Source of the DNA: Arthrobacter oryzae
GTDB taxonomy: Bacteria; Actinomycetota; Actinomycetes; Actinomycetales; Micrococcaceae
Length of the DNA stretch: 64,000 bases
Reading direction: 5' to 3'
Assembly (NCBI RefSeq): GCF_030718995.1
Contig: NZ_CP132204.1
Location: forward strand, 2,542,001 to 2,606,000
In this document: one piece after another, positions 19,355-28,421 of the stretch
How the letters are laid out: each line of letters starts with the position of its first letter
Position numbering within the stretch: position 1 is the first letter of the stretch
Program-made: the position numbers and the translations under genes
Notes under the pieces: model-generated
Seen by the model: the letters and a program-made list of their open reading frames with translations, nothing else
The model's database searches: none
Told to the model about the DNA's origin: nothing

Positions 19355-20679
19355 GCTCGGCGGGCGCTGCAGGCACCGTCGCGTTCGAGCAGGTAGTCTC
19401 GGCGTCCCTGGACTCGGACCTGTCCGCGCTGGACCCCGAGATCGCAGCGAAGATCGACGACGAACTGGCCCGCCAGCGCAGCGGCCTGGAAATGATCGCC
19501 TCGGAGAACCACACCGCCAAAGCTGTGATGCAGGCCCAGGGCTCCGTGGTGACCAACAAGTACGCCGAAGGCTACCCGGGCAAGCGCTACTACGGCGGCT
19601 GTGAACACGTCGATGTGATCGAGCAGCTGGCCATTGACCGGGTGAAGGCCCTGTTCGGCGCCGGGTTCGCGAACGTGCAGCCGCACTCCGGGGCCCAGGC
19701 CAATGCCTCGGTGATGCATGCGCTGATCAAGCCGGGCGACACCATCATGGGCCTGAACCTTGCCCATGGGGGACACCTGACCCACGGCATGCGCATCAAC
19801 TTCTCCGGCCGCCTGTACAACGTCATTCCGTACCAGGTCCGCGAAGAGGACCACCGGATCGACATGGCAGAGGTGGAACGCCTGGCCCTGGAGCATAAGC
19901 CGCAGCTGATCGTCGCGGGCTGGTCCGCCTATGCCCGGCAGCTGGATTTTGCCGAGTTCCGCCGGATCGCCGACCTGGTGGGCGCCTACCTGATGGTGGA
20001 CATGGCCCACTTTGCCGGGCTCGTCGCGGCCGGACTGCACCCGTCGCCAGTGCCGCACGCACACGTCACCACGTCCACCACGCACAAGACCCTCGCCGGT
20101 CCGCGCGGCGGCATCATCCTCTCCAACGACGCCGACATCGCCAAGAAGATCAACTCGGCAGTGTTCCCCGGCCAGCAGGGCGGGCCCCTGGAGCACGTCA
20201 TCGCCGGCAAGGCCGTGGCGTTCAAGATCGCCGCATCCCCGGAGTTCAAGGAACGCCAGGAACGCGTCCTGGCCGGTGCCCGGATCCTGGCTGACCGCCT
20301 GGTCCAGCCGGACGTCACCGCCAAGGGGATCAGCGTGATATCCGGCGGAACCGACGTCCACCTGGTCCTGGTGGACCTGCGCAACTGCGAACTCGACGGC
20401 CAGCAGGCGGAAGACCGCCTCGCTGCCATCGACATCACCGTGAACCGCAACGCCGTGCCGTTCGACCCGAGGCCGCCGATGGTCACCTCGGGACTGCGCA
20501 TCGGCACACCGGCCCTCGCGACCCGCGGTTTCGGCGAAGCCGCCTTTGCCGAAGTGGCGGACATCATCGCTGAGGCGCTGATCGCCGACGCCGGCGCGGA
20601 CCTTTCCGGCCTGCGCTCACGGGTTGACGCACTCGCCGCGGCCCACCCGCTGTACCCCTCGGTTGCCAACCTGGGCTAG
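19351..20679 (+). CDS. glyA: Serine hydroxymethyltransferase
   Basis: Interconverts glycine plus methylene-tetrahydrofolate and serine; here it would use the C1 unit released by the cleavage system to turn a second glycine into serine. The 442-residue PLP enzyme has [36 protein letters not shown] N-terminal sequence, [31 protein letters not shown] and the PLP lysine K246 in [14 protein letters not shown]. About 20 residues extend before the usual start, and a GTG at 19351 overlaps gcvH by four bases. Confidence 0.96.
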   Translation: MSSAGAAGTVAFEQVVSASLDSDLSALDPEIAAKIDDELARQRSGLEMIASENHTAKAVMQAQGSVVTNKYAEGYPGKRYYGGCEHVDVIEQLAIDRVKALFGAGFANVQPHSGAQANASVMHALIKPGDTIMGLNLAHGGHLTHGMRINFSGRLYNVIPYQVREEDHRIDMAEVERLALEHKPQLIVAGWSAYARQLDFAEFRRIADLVGAYLMVDMAHFAGLVAAGLHPSPVPHAHVTTSTTHKTLAGPRGGIILSNDADIAKKINSAVFPGQQGGPLEHVIAGKAVAFKIAASPEFKERQERVLAGARILADRLVQPDVTAKGISVISGGTDVHLVLVDLRNCELDGQQAEDRLAAIDITVNRNAVPFDPRPPMVTSGLRIGTPALATRGFGEAAFAEVADIIAEALIADAGADLSGLRSRVDALAAAHPLYPSVANLG

Positions 20680-20704
20680 AGGCCGTATTACAGAAGTAAC
20701 AGAT

Positions 20705-20809
20705 CACGACGCCGGGCGGCCGCCATAAGCTGCCGCCCGTCGTCGTGCATCCGGCAGTGCAGCCGCCCACCGGCGGCTGCACCGCCCTCCGGCAGGACCA
20801 TCTGCCGGA
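20705..20809 (+). other. Three consecutive hairpins between glyA and sdaA
   Basis: Stem 1 (20705-20747) pairs CACGACGCCGGGCGGC with GCCGCCCGTCGTCGTG, one mismatch. Stem 2 (20757-20782) pairs GTGCAGCCGCC with GGCGGCTGCAC. Stem 3 (20788-20809) pairs TCCGGCAG with CTGCCGGA. Stem 1 could be a glyA terminator without a T run; the others may be a structured sdaA leader. Confidence 0.6.
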
Positions 20810-20839
20810 CCACAGTTAGACCAAGTAAGGACCCCGGCT

Positions 20840-22276
20840 ATGGCTGTTGGTGTTTTTGATCTTTTTTCCATTGGAATCGGGCCGTCGAGTTCGCATACGG
20901 TGGGTCCGATGCGGGCTGCCGCGGTGTTCGCTGAGGAGCTGAAGGCGTCCGGTGATCTGGACCGGGTGGCGTCGCTGCGGGTGGATCTGTACGGTTCGCT
21001 GGCTGCGACCGGGCACGGGCACGGGACCATGACGGCGATCCTGCTGGGGCTGGAGGGCTACCATCCGGAGAAGATCCTGCCGGCGGAGGTGGAGGAGCGG
21101 TTGGCGGCGATCGCGGAGTCCGGGGAACTGCAGCTGGCCGGCGCCGGTGACGGGCGGGGTGTGGCGTTGCCGTACGGGGTGAAGGACATGGTGCTGCGGC
21201 CGTTGACGATCCTGCCGCGGCACACGAACGGGATGACGTTCACGGTTTTGGACGAAAAGGGCGAGGTGCTGCACCAGGCGACGTTCTTCTCTGTCGGCGG
21301 CGGGTTTATTGTCCGTGAGGGCGAGGAGGACGCGGCCCGGCAGGAGCTGGAGGAGTCCAAGAAAGAGCTGCCGCTGCCGTTCCGGACCGCTGCGGAGTTG
21401 CTGGGCCGGTGCCAGTCCAAGGGCCTGTCCATCGGGGAGATCATGATGATCAACGAACGCGCGTCCCGGTCCGGGGAGGAGATCCGCGAGGGGCTGCTGC
21501 ACATCTACTCCGTGATGGAGGAGTGCGTCGCGGTGTCGCTGAAGCGTGAGGGGCTGCTGCCGGGCGGGCTGAAGGTCCGACGTCGGGCCCCGGACTGGCA
21601 TGAGCGCCTGATGAAGGAGACCCGGGACCAGGATCCTCAGGACCCGGAGTACCGGGATCCGAAGTACTGGCAGGAATGGGTCAACCTGATCGCCCTCGCC
21701 GTGAACGAGGAGAACGCCTCGGGTGGCCGGGTGGTCACCGCGCCCACGAACGGGGCGGCCGGGATCATCCCGGCGGTGCTGTATTACGCCCTGCATTTCG
21801 CGCCGGGCATGGACAAGGCGACGCAGGCGGACCGCGAGGACGTGGTGGTGAAGTTCCTGCTGACCGCCGCCGCCATTGGTGTGCTCTACAAGGAGCAGGC
21901 GTCGATTTCGGGTGCCGAGGTGGGTTGCCAGGGCGAGGTGGGCTCGGCGTCCTCGATGGCCGCTGCCGGTCTGGCCGAGGTCATGGGCGGGACGCCTCAG
22001 CAAGTGGAGAACGCGGCGGAGATCGCGATGGAACACAACCTGGGGCTGACGTGTGATCCGATCGGCGGTCTGGTGCAGATCCCCTGCATCGAGCGGAACG
22101 CGATCGCCGCGGCGAAGGCCATCAATGCCGCGAAGATGGCGCTCTGGGGTGACGGGACGCACCGGGTCTCCCTGGACGAGGTGATCGTGACCATGCGCGA
22201 GACCGGCAAGGACATGTCCTCCAAATACAAGGAAACGGCCATGGGCGGCCTCGCCGTCAACGTCGTCGAATGCTGA
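20840..22276 (+). CDS. sdaA: L-serine ammonia-lyase (iron-sulfur type)
   Basis: Deaminates L-serine to pyruvate and ammonia. The 478-residue protein is the fused single-chain form, starting [27 protein letters not shown], with the Fe-S cluster cysteines in [17 protein letters not shown] and [17 protein letters not shown]. After glyA this completes glycine to serine to pyruvate. The gap to glyA is 160 bases with three hairpins, so it may have partly separate control. Codon choice in the body (many GGG, CGG, GCG codons) is visibly different from glyA, though the gene is clearly native to the pathway. Confidence 0.95.
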   Translation: MAVGVFDLFSIGIGPSSSHTVGPMRAAAVFAEELKASGDLDRVASLRVDLYGSLAATGHGHGTMTAILLGLEGYHPEKILPAEVEERLAAIAESGELQLAGAGDGRGVALPYGVKDMVLRPLTILPRHTNGMTFTVLDEKGEVLHQATFFSVGGGFIVREGEEDAARQELEESKKELPLPFRTAAELLGRCQSKGLSIGEIMMINERASRSGEEIREGLLHIYSVMEECVAVSLKREGLLPGGLKVRRRAPDWHERLMKETRDQDPQDPEYRDPKYWQEWVNLIALAVNEENASGGRVVTAPTNGAAGIIPAVLYYALHFAPGMDKATQADREDVVVKFLLTAAAIGVLYKEQASISGAEVGCQGEVGSASSMAAAGLAEVMGGTPQQVENAAEIAMEHNLGLTCDPIGGLVQIPCIERNAIAAAKAINAAKMALWGDGTHRVSLDEVIVTMRETGKDMSSKYKETAMGGLAVNVVEC

Positions 22277-22301
22277 GCCGGTGGTCCCTGCCGGGGCTGC
22301 C

Positions 22302-22859
22302 TCAGTTGTGCAGGGCAGCCCACCAGTTGAGGCTCGTGGCGAATACCAGCCACGAGATGTAGGGCAACAGCAGAAGGCCGGCGGCTCGGCTGATAGGGCC
22401 GAAAAACAGCACGGTCACGGTCACCGCGATGACCAGGGCGATGATGATGGCCAGCCCCAGCCAGAGCGCCGCGGTGCCCATCACCGGATAGAGGCCGAAA
22501 AACACGGGCGTCCACGACAAGTTCAACACGAGTTGGACGGCGTAGGCAGCCAACGCTGGTCCTGTGCGTTCCGAGCGGCGCCGCCACACGAGCCACGCGG
22601 CAACGGCCATTGCGGTATAGAGCAGGGTCCAGGCAGGGCCGAACACCCAGTTGGGCGGTGACCACGGAGCCTTGTCCGCCGTGGCGTACCAGCCGTCCAC
22701 ATTGTTCAGGGTGGCCAGCGCACCCAACCAGGCCACCAAGGCCGAGGCGCCGAGGAACGCGACCAGTCCCATCAGCTGGACGCCTGCGCTGCGATGCCCG
22801 GAACCGGTGCCGGACCCGCCGCGGGAACCGGAAATAGGCTGTTCGTGATGGGCCTGCAT
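22302..22859 (-). CDS. TspO/MBR family membrane protein
   Basis: A 185-residue protein with five hydrophobic segments after a polar 28-residue N-terminus. It has the TspO pattern: WYATADKAPWSPPNWVFGPAWTLLY-type loop and helix, NLSWTPVFFGL, and a final WLVFATSLNWWAALHN. Bacterial TspO proteins bind porphyrins or other hydrophobic ligands and take part in stress responses. It is convergent with sdaA (25 bases) and has no operon partner. Confidence 0.88.
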   Translation of the reverse strand: MQAHHEQPISGSRGGSGTGSGHRSAGVQLMGLVAFLGASALVAWLGALATLNNVDGWYATADKAPWSPPNWVFGPAWTLLYTAMAVAAWLVWRRRSERTGPALAAYAVQLVLNLSWTPVFFGLYPVMGTAALWLGLAIIIALVIAVTVTVLFFGPISRAAGLLLLPYISWLVFATSLNWWAALHN

Positions 22860-23004
22860 GCTTCAAGCCTTGCCAGTACGGCAGGCCAAGTCAAGCCGGA
22901 GTGGACGCGGGCGAATCGGTCCGGCGGGCAGCTTCCCCGATCCTGTCAATCAGCTTCCGGCCCGGGCTCTGTTCACTGTGTGACTGGAGTGCCACCATGT
23001 AGCT

Positions 23005-23826
23005 ATGACTGGGGGATATGACCGGGACTTCTTGCGGGCACGCCTTGAGCTGCCCAGTCCGCCGGCAGCAACGGTATTGCTTGACTACATCCATTTTTCC
23101 GTCAGGCTGCGCCCGGCGCGCAAGCTCGCCGCCGTCGTCGGCGTCAACATCCACGGACGCGAGCTGGTGGCGCTGGCCCGGGAAGGGACCTGGCATTTCG
23201 ATCCCCGGGTTCCCCAGGAGCACCAGGCCGGACCGGACGTCTACAAGAACAACGCCTTTGACCGGGGGCACCTTGTCCGGCGGCTGGACCCGGTGTGGGG
23301 CGATCCGGAGACCGCCAAGGCCGCCAACCAGGACACCTTCGCCTTCACCAACGCCGCGCCGCAGGTTGACGACTTCAACCAGGGCAAGGAGCTGTGGGTG
23401 GGGCTGGAAAACCACGTCCTGAATCACGCCGACCTCAACGACGCCAAGCTCAGCGTCTTCACGGGACCGGTGCTGGCAGATGACGACCTGCCGTACCGCG
23501 GCGTGCAGATACCCCGGAAGTTCTGGAAGATCGCGGCCTGGACCACGGATGGAAAACTCGCTGCTGCCGGGTTCGTGCTGGACCAGTCGCCGCTGCTGGG
23601 AAAAGTGGAGCTCAAGAAGGCCATCCGCGAACGGCTCCTGGCCGATGAGCCGCCTCCGCTGGGCCCTTTCCGCACCTTCCAGGTCCCGATTGCCCGGATC
23701 ACCGAAATGACCGGATTGAGCCTGTCCCGGCTGGAAAATGCGGACCGGCTGGCAAAAAGCCAGCGATCCCTGGGCAAGGAACCACTGGCCGTCCGGCTCG
23801 AAGCCCTTGAACAGATCCGGCTCTGA
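23005..23826 (+). CDS. DNA/RNA non-specific endonuclease (NUC family)
   Basis: A 273-residue metal-dependent nuclease of the Serratia NucA/EndoG type. The active-site motif DRGHL is present with catalytic His at 89 (AFDRGHLVRRLDP), followed by the Mg-coordinating Asn region in FAFTNAAPQVDDFNQGKELWVGLENHVL and the family segment VFTGPVLADDDLPYRGVQIPRKFWKI. No signal peptide is visible, unusual for a family that is often secreted, so it may act inside the cell or the start may be misjudged. The Shine-Dalgarno before the ATG at 23005 is weak. No inhibitor gene is adjacent. Confidence 0.85.
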   Translation: MTGGYDRDFLRARLELPSPPAATVLLDYIHFSVRLRPARKLAAVVGVNIHGRELVALAREGTWHFDPRVPQEHQAGPDVYKNNAFDRGHLVRRLDPVWGDPETAKAANQDTFAFTNAAPQVDDFNQGKELWVGLENHVLNHADLNDAKLSVFTGPVLADDDLPYRGVQIPRKFWKIAAWTTDGKLAAAGFVLDQSPLLGKVELKKAIRERLLADEPPPLGPFRTFQVPIARITEMTGLSLSRLENADRLAKSQRSLGKEPLAVRLEALEQIRL

Positions 23827-23882
23827 GCCCGGCCGTCAGGGAACCGCCGGTCAGCGTCCTCCTAGGGAGGGCCGATAGACTT

Positions 23883-25016
23883 GTGCCTTGCATGCCCGGC
23901 ATGCAGCCGAAGTACCGACCGCAAAGATTGGACACCGCGCACTTGCGAGAATTTACCGCCCGCTTTGCCTCCGCCGAGGAGGTCGCCAACTGGGACAACC
24001 ACGTGACTGCGAACCCGAACGGCGGCAACCTGCTTCAGTCTGAGGCTTTTGCCGAGGTCAAACAACACTTCGGCTGGAAGCCCCTCCACCTGGTCTACGA
24101 AACCGCTGACTACACGAGCTACAACCTGGTGCTGGAGAAATCCTTCCCGGTCCTGGGCAAGCTCTGGTACCTCATCAAGGGTCCGGACGTGGCAGCAGTT
24201 GAAGATATCCCGGGCATTGCCGCGGCCAATGCGGAGTTTGTGAAGCGCGCAAAGCTGGGCGTCTTTGCTATCAAGATTGAGCCGGACATCATCCTCTCGG
24301 AGGACGCACGGCGCGTGATCGAGGGCGCCGGGCTGGTTAAGACGCCCAACCTGCAGCCCAATGACTCCACCGCACTGCTGGACATCGCGCCGGAGGAGAA
24401 CCAGTTGCTTCGGAACCTGCATTCCAGGGGACGCAACGCTGTGCGCCGGGCCATCCGCGAGGGCGTGGAAGTCCACAACGTGGAGCCCATCGAAGAGAAC
24501 TTCAGGGCCATGTATGCGCTGATGACCACCACGGTGGAAGCGAAGTCGCAGGTCCGGGTCCGCGAGTACGACTATTACCGGCAGTTCTGGACCAACTTCA
24601 TCGGGCGCGGCCAGGGGCGGTTGCTGTTCGTCTACGAGAACGGCGTTCCTTCCGTTGGGGCCTTCGTGATCAATTACGGCCGGAAGGGGACTTACAAGGA
24701 CGGCGGTTCCCTCCAGAAGCGCAGCCAGTACGGAGACTCCCACCTGGTGCAGTGGACGGCCATCAACCAGGTCAAGGAACTCGGCTGCACGGAATACGAC
24801 TTCTGTGGCACACCGCCCAGCGACAAACTCAAGGACACGTCCAACCCGTTCCACGGCCTGGGGCTGTTCAAGACCAGCTTCAGCAAGACGGTCACCGACT
24901 TCGTGGGCTGCTATGACCAGGTCATCAGCCCGTTGAAATACAAAGCCTGGACGGCGGCCGGCGAACGTGTCGCCCGCCAGCTGTACACCCGGCGAACAGG
25001 CCGGCAGTTCTACTAA
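23883..25016 (+). CDS. FemX-like peptidoglycan bridge aminoacyltransferase
   Basis: A 377-residue FemA/FemB-family protein, which adds an amino acid from aminoacyl-tRNA to the peptide of lipid-linked peptidoglycan precursors. Visible features are two GNAT-like folds, FTARFASAEEVANWDNHV near the start, LLQSEAFAEVKQHFGWKP, LHSRGRNAVRRAIREGVEV, and CTEYDFCGTP with KTSFSKTVTDFVG at the end. The start is uncertain: GTG 23883 is closest to a GGGAGGG element, ATGs at 23892 and 23901 and a TTG at 23943 are in frame. Arthrobacter cell walls often have Ala/Ser/Thr/Gly interpeptide bridges, so this role fits; which residue it adds is unknown. Confidence 0.88.
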   Translation: MPCMPGMQPKYRPQRLDTAHLREFTARFASAEEVANWDNHVTANPNGGNLLQSEAFAEVKQHFGWKPLHLVYETADYTSYNLVLEKSFPVLGKLWYLIKGPDVAAVEDIPGIAAANAEFVKRAKLGVFAIKIEPDIILSEDARRVIEGAGLVKTPNLQPNDSTALLDIAPEENQLLRNLHSRGRNAVRRAIREGVEVHNVEPIEENFRAMYALMTTTVEAKSQVRVREYDYYRQFWTNFIGRGQGRLLFVYENGVPSVGAFVINYGRKGTYKDGGSLQKRSQYGDSHLVQWTAINQVKELGCTEYDFCGTPPSDKLKDTSNPFHGLGLFKTSFSKTVTDFVGCYDQVISPLKYKAWTAAGERVARQLYTRRTGRQFY

Positions 25017-25047
25017 ATTCCAGTCTTAAGCCCTTGAGGAGGCCGCA

Positions 25048-26544
25048 ATGACCAAAGCACCCGACGGTCGCCGCAGGCCGCCTACGACGCCGCTGCCCCC
25101 GACCCAGCCGCTCACCGCGTCCCAGGTGCGGCAGAACGCCGCCGCCAAGCGCATGCTGCGCCGGCTGGTGCAGGGCGAGAATCCGCCGACAGCCCCCATG
25201 AGCATTGTGGACCGGCTTGCGGGCAGCCCGTACGCCAACCCCATGATCCAGGTCGGGGGAGTGGATACCTCCGCCCGCAAGACCATCGACTTCGCGCTCC
25301 ATCTGGCCGAGTCCATGTTCCGCTACGGTGCCGGTGCCCTCGAAGTGGAAACCAGTATCATCGCCGTCACGGCGGCACTGGGCCTGAAGCACATCGAAGT
25401 GGATATCACCAACCAGTCTGTTGCCATCAACTATGCGCCGAAGGACCAGCCGCCCCTCTCGCTGCTCCGGGTGGTGCGCTCCTGGACCAACAATTACGCG
25501 GGCCTGGCCCAGGTGCACCAGCTCGTCACCGACATCGTGGCAGGCGGGGTGGGCCGGGATGAGGCAGTCCGCCGGCTGGACGAAATCATCCGGGCGTCCA
25601 AGCCGTTTCCGCGCTGGATGGTTACGGTTGCCTTCGGCGTGTTCGCCGCGGTGTTCGTGGGTGTCCTCGGCGGCGGCCCGGGTGCCTCAGCCATCGCGTT
25701 CGGCTCGAACCTGCTGGTCAGCCTGCTGGCCCGGCAGCTGGGCCGCTGGCGTGTGCCGGACTTCTTCACGACGGCGTCGTGCGCGTTCCTGGTCACGTTC
25801 ATCGCTTTGCTGCTGTGGCGGTTCGGCAGCCCTATCGGCATCCAGATCGCGCCGGCGATTGTGGTGGTGGGCGGCATCCTGCTGCTCCTGCCCACCGGCC
25901 GTCTTGTCTCCTCGGTCCAGGACGCCATTAACGGCTTCCCCGTCACGGCGGCGGGCCGGTTCCTGTCCACCATGCTGACCTTCGGCGCCCTCGTGGCCGG
26001 GATCTCGGTGGCCTTCGTGTTCGGAGCCATGATGGGCATGGAGGAAATCGACGTCACGGAGACATTCCCGCCTGCGTATGACTTCTGGGTTGTAGTGATC
26101 CTGATCGCCATTGCCGTCGTAGCGATCGGCGTGACGGAACAGACTTCGTGGCAGCTCCTGCTCCCCACCGCCGGAGTGGGCGTCGTGGGGTACATGGTGC
26201 TGCTCGGCGCAGAGCTGATCGGCATGGGGGCGAGGTTTTCGCCAGCCGTGGCGGCCGTGGTCATCGGCCTCATGGCCAGGGTGATCGCCCTGAGGATGGG
26301 AGCCCCGCAGCTGGTGGTGGCCGTTCCCGCGGCGCTGATATTGCTCCCGGGCCTCACTATATTCCGCTCCATGTATGTGTTGACCATCGAAGAGTCGGAG
26401 ATCCTGGTGGGCGCCGGGGGAATGCTGAACGCCGGTGCGATCGTGCTGGGTGTGGCCGCAGGCATCGTCCTCGGGGACACGCTGGCCCGCCCGCTCACGC
26501 GGAGCCTGGCAAGTAACGAGCGCCGCCGCGCCCGGCGCCGCTAG
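25048..26544 (+). CDS. Threonine/serine exporter family protein (ThrE-like)
   Basis: A 498-residue protein with the ThrE architecture in one chain: an N-terminal soluble domain (about 60-185) with DFALHLAESMFRYGAGALEVE, then about ten membrane segments (from about 190), corresponding to the fused ThrE (DUF1212) and DUF3815 halves. The Corynebacterium prototype exports threonine and serine. The start at 25048 follows GAGGAGG closely. It lies 31 bases after the FemX-like gene and may share its transcript. A hairpin overlaps its stop. Confidence 0.88.
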   Translation: MTKAPDGRRRPPTTPLPPTQPLTASQVRQNAAAKRMLRRLVQGENPPTAPMSIVDRLAGSPYANPMIQVGGVDTSARKTIDFALHLAESMFRYGAGALEVETSIIAVTAALGLKHIEVDITNQSVAINYAPKDQPPLSLLRVVRSWTNNYAGLAQVHQLVTDIVAGGVGRDEAVRRLDEIIRASKPFPRWMVTVAFGVFAAVFVGVLGGGPGASAIAFGSNLLVSLLARQLGRWRVPDFFTTASCAFLVTFIALLLWRFGSPIGIQIAPAIVVVGGILLLLPTGRLVSSVQDAINGFPVTAAGRFLSTMLTFGALVAGISVAFVFGAMMGMEEIDVTETFPPAYDFWVVVILIAIAVVAIGVTEQTSWQLLLPTAGVGVVGYMVLLGAELIGMGARFSPAVAAVVIGLMARVIALRMGAPQLVVAVPAALILLPGLTIFRSMYVLTIEESEILVGAGGMLNAGAIVLGVAAGIVLGDTLARPLTRSLASNERRRARRR

Positions 26545-26576
26545 CTGCACCTGTCCGAGGGCCGGAGGTGCAGCTA
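26542..26576. terminator. Hairpin between the ThrE-like gene and the convergent gene
   Basis: Perfect 11-base arms TAGCTGCACCT and AGGTGCAGCTA around a 13-base loop. The left arm starts in the ThrE stop codon. No T run follows. Confidence 0.6.
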
Positions 26577-26590
26577 CCAGCTGTGGGGGC

Positions 26591-27430
26591 CTAGACCTGG
26601 CCGATGGGAAGCTTCTTTTCGGCCTGGAAGTCGTCCTCCACCCGCCCGGTGGCCCAGTAACCGGACAAGGACACCTGTGAGCGTTCAAGGCCCCGTTCAC
26701 GGTAGAAAACCTCCCGGAGGGACTTCATGTAGCCCCGCTCGCCATGGGCGAAAACGTGCACCCGGCCGCCGGGCCACTCGGCGTCCCGGACCGCGCTGAC
26801 CAGGAGGCGGCTGCTTCCGGCGGGGGTGCCGTTCCGCGCCAGCCACTGGACCTGCAGGCCGGCCGGGGCCTTGATGGGCTGGATATCGGCGTGGCTGTCC
26901 ACTTCAAGGAACGCCAGGCCGCGGGAGTCCGTCGGCAGTGACTCGATGGCGGCGGCGATGGCCGGCAAGGCGGCCTCATCGCCGGCGAAGAGGTGCCAGT
27001 CCGCGGCCGGGTCCGGGTTGTAGCCGCCCCCCGGACCGGTGAACACCAGGCTGTCGCCGGGGCGGGCTGTCGCCGCCCAGGGACCCGCCAGGCCCTCGTC
27101 ACCATGGATGACGAAGTCGATGGCCAGTTCCCGGGCCTCTTCATCCACCCAACGCACCGTGTAGGTCCTGGTGTGCGGCCACTGGTCGCGCGGCATCGTT
27201 TCACGGATGGCCCAAAGGTCCAGGGGGAGCGGGTACTCGACGCCGGGCTGCGGGAAGGCGATCTTCACGTAGCGGTCCACGTAATCGTTGTTCACATAGC
27301 CGGAGAAGCCGTCACCGCCGGCCACGATCCGCACCATGTGCGGTGAGAGCTCCTCGCGCCGCAGGACCGTGAGGTTCGTCTGGGGACGTGATTTTCGGCT
27401 TGCTGACGTGGCGGCAGGGAGGGAAGTCAT
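26591..27430 (-). CDS. Siderophore-interacting protein (SIP family ferric-siderophore reductase)
   Basis: A 279-residue FAD-dependent reductase of the ViuB/SIP type, which releases iron from imported ferric siderophores. It has the FAD-binding RTYTVR motif (HTRTYTVRWVDEEARELAIDFVIHG), then GPWAATARPGD, a GPGGGYNPD loop and GDEAALPAIAAAIE typical of the family NAD(P)H domain, and ends SLSGYWATGRVEDDF. Transcribed just after ung on the same strand. A palindromic AGCCTAGGCT, resembling a DtxR/IdeR box, overlaps the ung stop codon six bases from this start, suggesting iron control. Confidence 0.9.
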   Translation of the reverse strand: MTSLPAATSASRKSRPQTNLTVLRREELSPHMVRIVAGGDGFSGYVNNDYVDRYVKIAFPQPGVEYPLPLDLWAIRETMPRDQWPHTRTYTVRWVDEEARELAIDFVIHGDEGLAGPWAATARPGDSLVFTGPGGGYNPDPAADWHLFAGDEAALPAIAAAIESLPTDSRGLAFLEVDSHADIQPIKAPAGLQVQWLARNGTPAGSSRLLVSAVRDAEWPGGRVHVFAHGERGYMKSLREVFYRERGLERSQVSLSGYWATGRVEDDFQAEKKLPIGQV

Positions 27431-27435
27431 GGAAG

Positions 27436-27450
27436 TAAGCCTAGGCTAAG
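27436..27450. promoter_or_regulatory. Possible DtxR/IdeR-type iron box before the SIP gene
   Basis: TAAGCCTAGGCTAAG contains a perfect 10-base palindrome AGCCTAGGCT. On the minus strand TTAGCCTAG matches the central TTAGSCTAA of the DtxR consensus at eight of nine positions; the outer arms match poorly. Confidence 0.45.
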
Positions 27451-28213
27451 AAACCGGGGGAAGCTCCCAGTTGACGGGCTCCGAACCCTGTGAACGGAGC
27501 ACCTGGTTCGCCTTGCTAAACGGGCGCGATCCAAAGAATCCGCGCGCGGCGGATAACGGGCTGGGATGTGCGCTGGTGAGCACCGGAGTGTTTCCAAGAA
27601 GCGGCCGGACACTCTCGGCATCCTTGCCCCACAACACGGCCACCAGGGGCGCCGGATTGCCGTCGGCAGCACGGCGCCCGGCGACGGCGGCGATCGCCGC
27701 CGTCGTGATTGCTTCCCAGCCCTTGCCGCGGTGCGATCCTGCGGCCCCGGCGCGGACTGTCAGGACCCGGTTCAGCAGGAGCACGCCTTGGTCCGCCCAC
27801 CGGGTGAGGTCCCCGTGGACGCGCGCCGGAAGGCCGAGGTCGGATTCGAGTTCCTTGTAGATGTTTGCGAGGCTGCGCGGAATGGGCCTGGTGTGCCCCT
27901 CCACTGCGAATGACAGTCCGATGGGGTGGCCCGGCGTCGGGTAAGGATCCTGGCCCACGATGAGGACCTTGACGGCGGCCAGCGGCCGTTGAAAGGCGCG
28001 CAGGACGTTCGACGGCGACGGCAGCACCTGGTGCCCGGCCGCCACTTCAGCGGCAAGGTACTCCAGAACGCTGCGCAGCTCTGCCTCGACAGGAGCCAGC
28101 GCGGCGGCCCAGTCTGCCGCCATCAGGCGGTCCATCGGCAGGCCCGCCATCTCAGCGAATCCCACCGCCTCAACGGCAGGCTTCAGCTCGAACAAGGCTT
28201 CAGAATCAAACAC
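27446..28213 (-). CDS. ung: Uracil-DNA glycosylase
   Basis: Removes uracil from DNA to start base-excision repair. The 255-residue family-1 enzyme has the water-activating aspartate D89 in [17 protein letters not shown] and the catalytic His216 in [25 protein letters not shown]. The region [12 protein letters not shown] is also typical. It is cytosolic. The following SIP gene starts 15 bases after its stop. Upstream on the far side is an intergenic inverted repeat. Confidence 0.95.
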   Translation of the reverse strand: MFDSEALFELKPAVEAVGFAEMAGLPMDRLMAADWAAALAPVEAELRSVLEYLAAEVAAGHQVLPSPSNVLRAFQRPLAAVKVLIVGQDPYPTPGHPIGLSFAVEGHTRPIPRSLANIYKELESDLGLPARVHGDLTRWADQGVLLLNRVLTVRAGAAGSHRGKGWEAITTAAIAAVAGRRAADGNPAPLVAVLWGKDAESVRPLLGNTPVLTSAHPSPLSAARGFFGSRPFSKANQVLRSQGSEPVNWELPPVS

Positions 28214-28257
28214 GAGTCCATTCTCGCAGGGGTGTGCTGTGGAAGCTGGCGGGCGGC

Positions 28258-28318
28258 ACTGGCTTTTGCGTAGGCGCCGTCTCAGCGAGGAACGAGCGAG
28301 GCGCCGGCAAAAGTCAGT
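28258..28318. repeat. Imperfect inverted repeat upstream of ung
   Basis: ACTGGCTTTTGC and the inner GGCGCC on the left are mirrored by GGCGCC and GCAAAAGTCAGT on the right, with one mismatch and a small bulge. It fills part of the 208-base gap between divergent ung and the DUF3263 gene. The rest of that gap shows only AT-richer sequence near 28355-28390 that may hold promoters. Confidence 0.6.
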
Positions 28319-28421
28319 TGTGCCGCCTCACAAGGGCATGTCACCGGGCGTAAATGACAGGCGTGTTATTCGCCCGTACCATGGAAAGTGACTTTGACCG
28401 GATCAAGTGAAGGATTTTGCC

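Noticed and set aside
20816..22162. A long open frame on the minus strand opposite sdaA
   Set aside because: Shadow of sdaA; the product is rich in Arg, His and Gln and has no recognisable domain.
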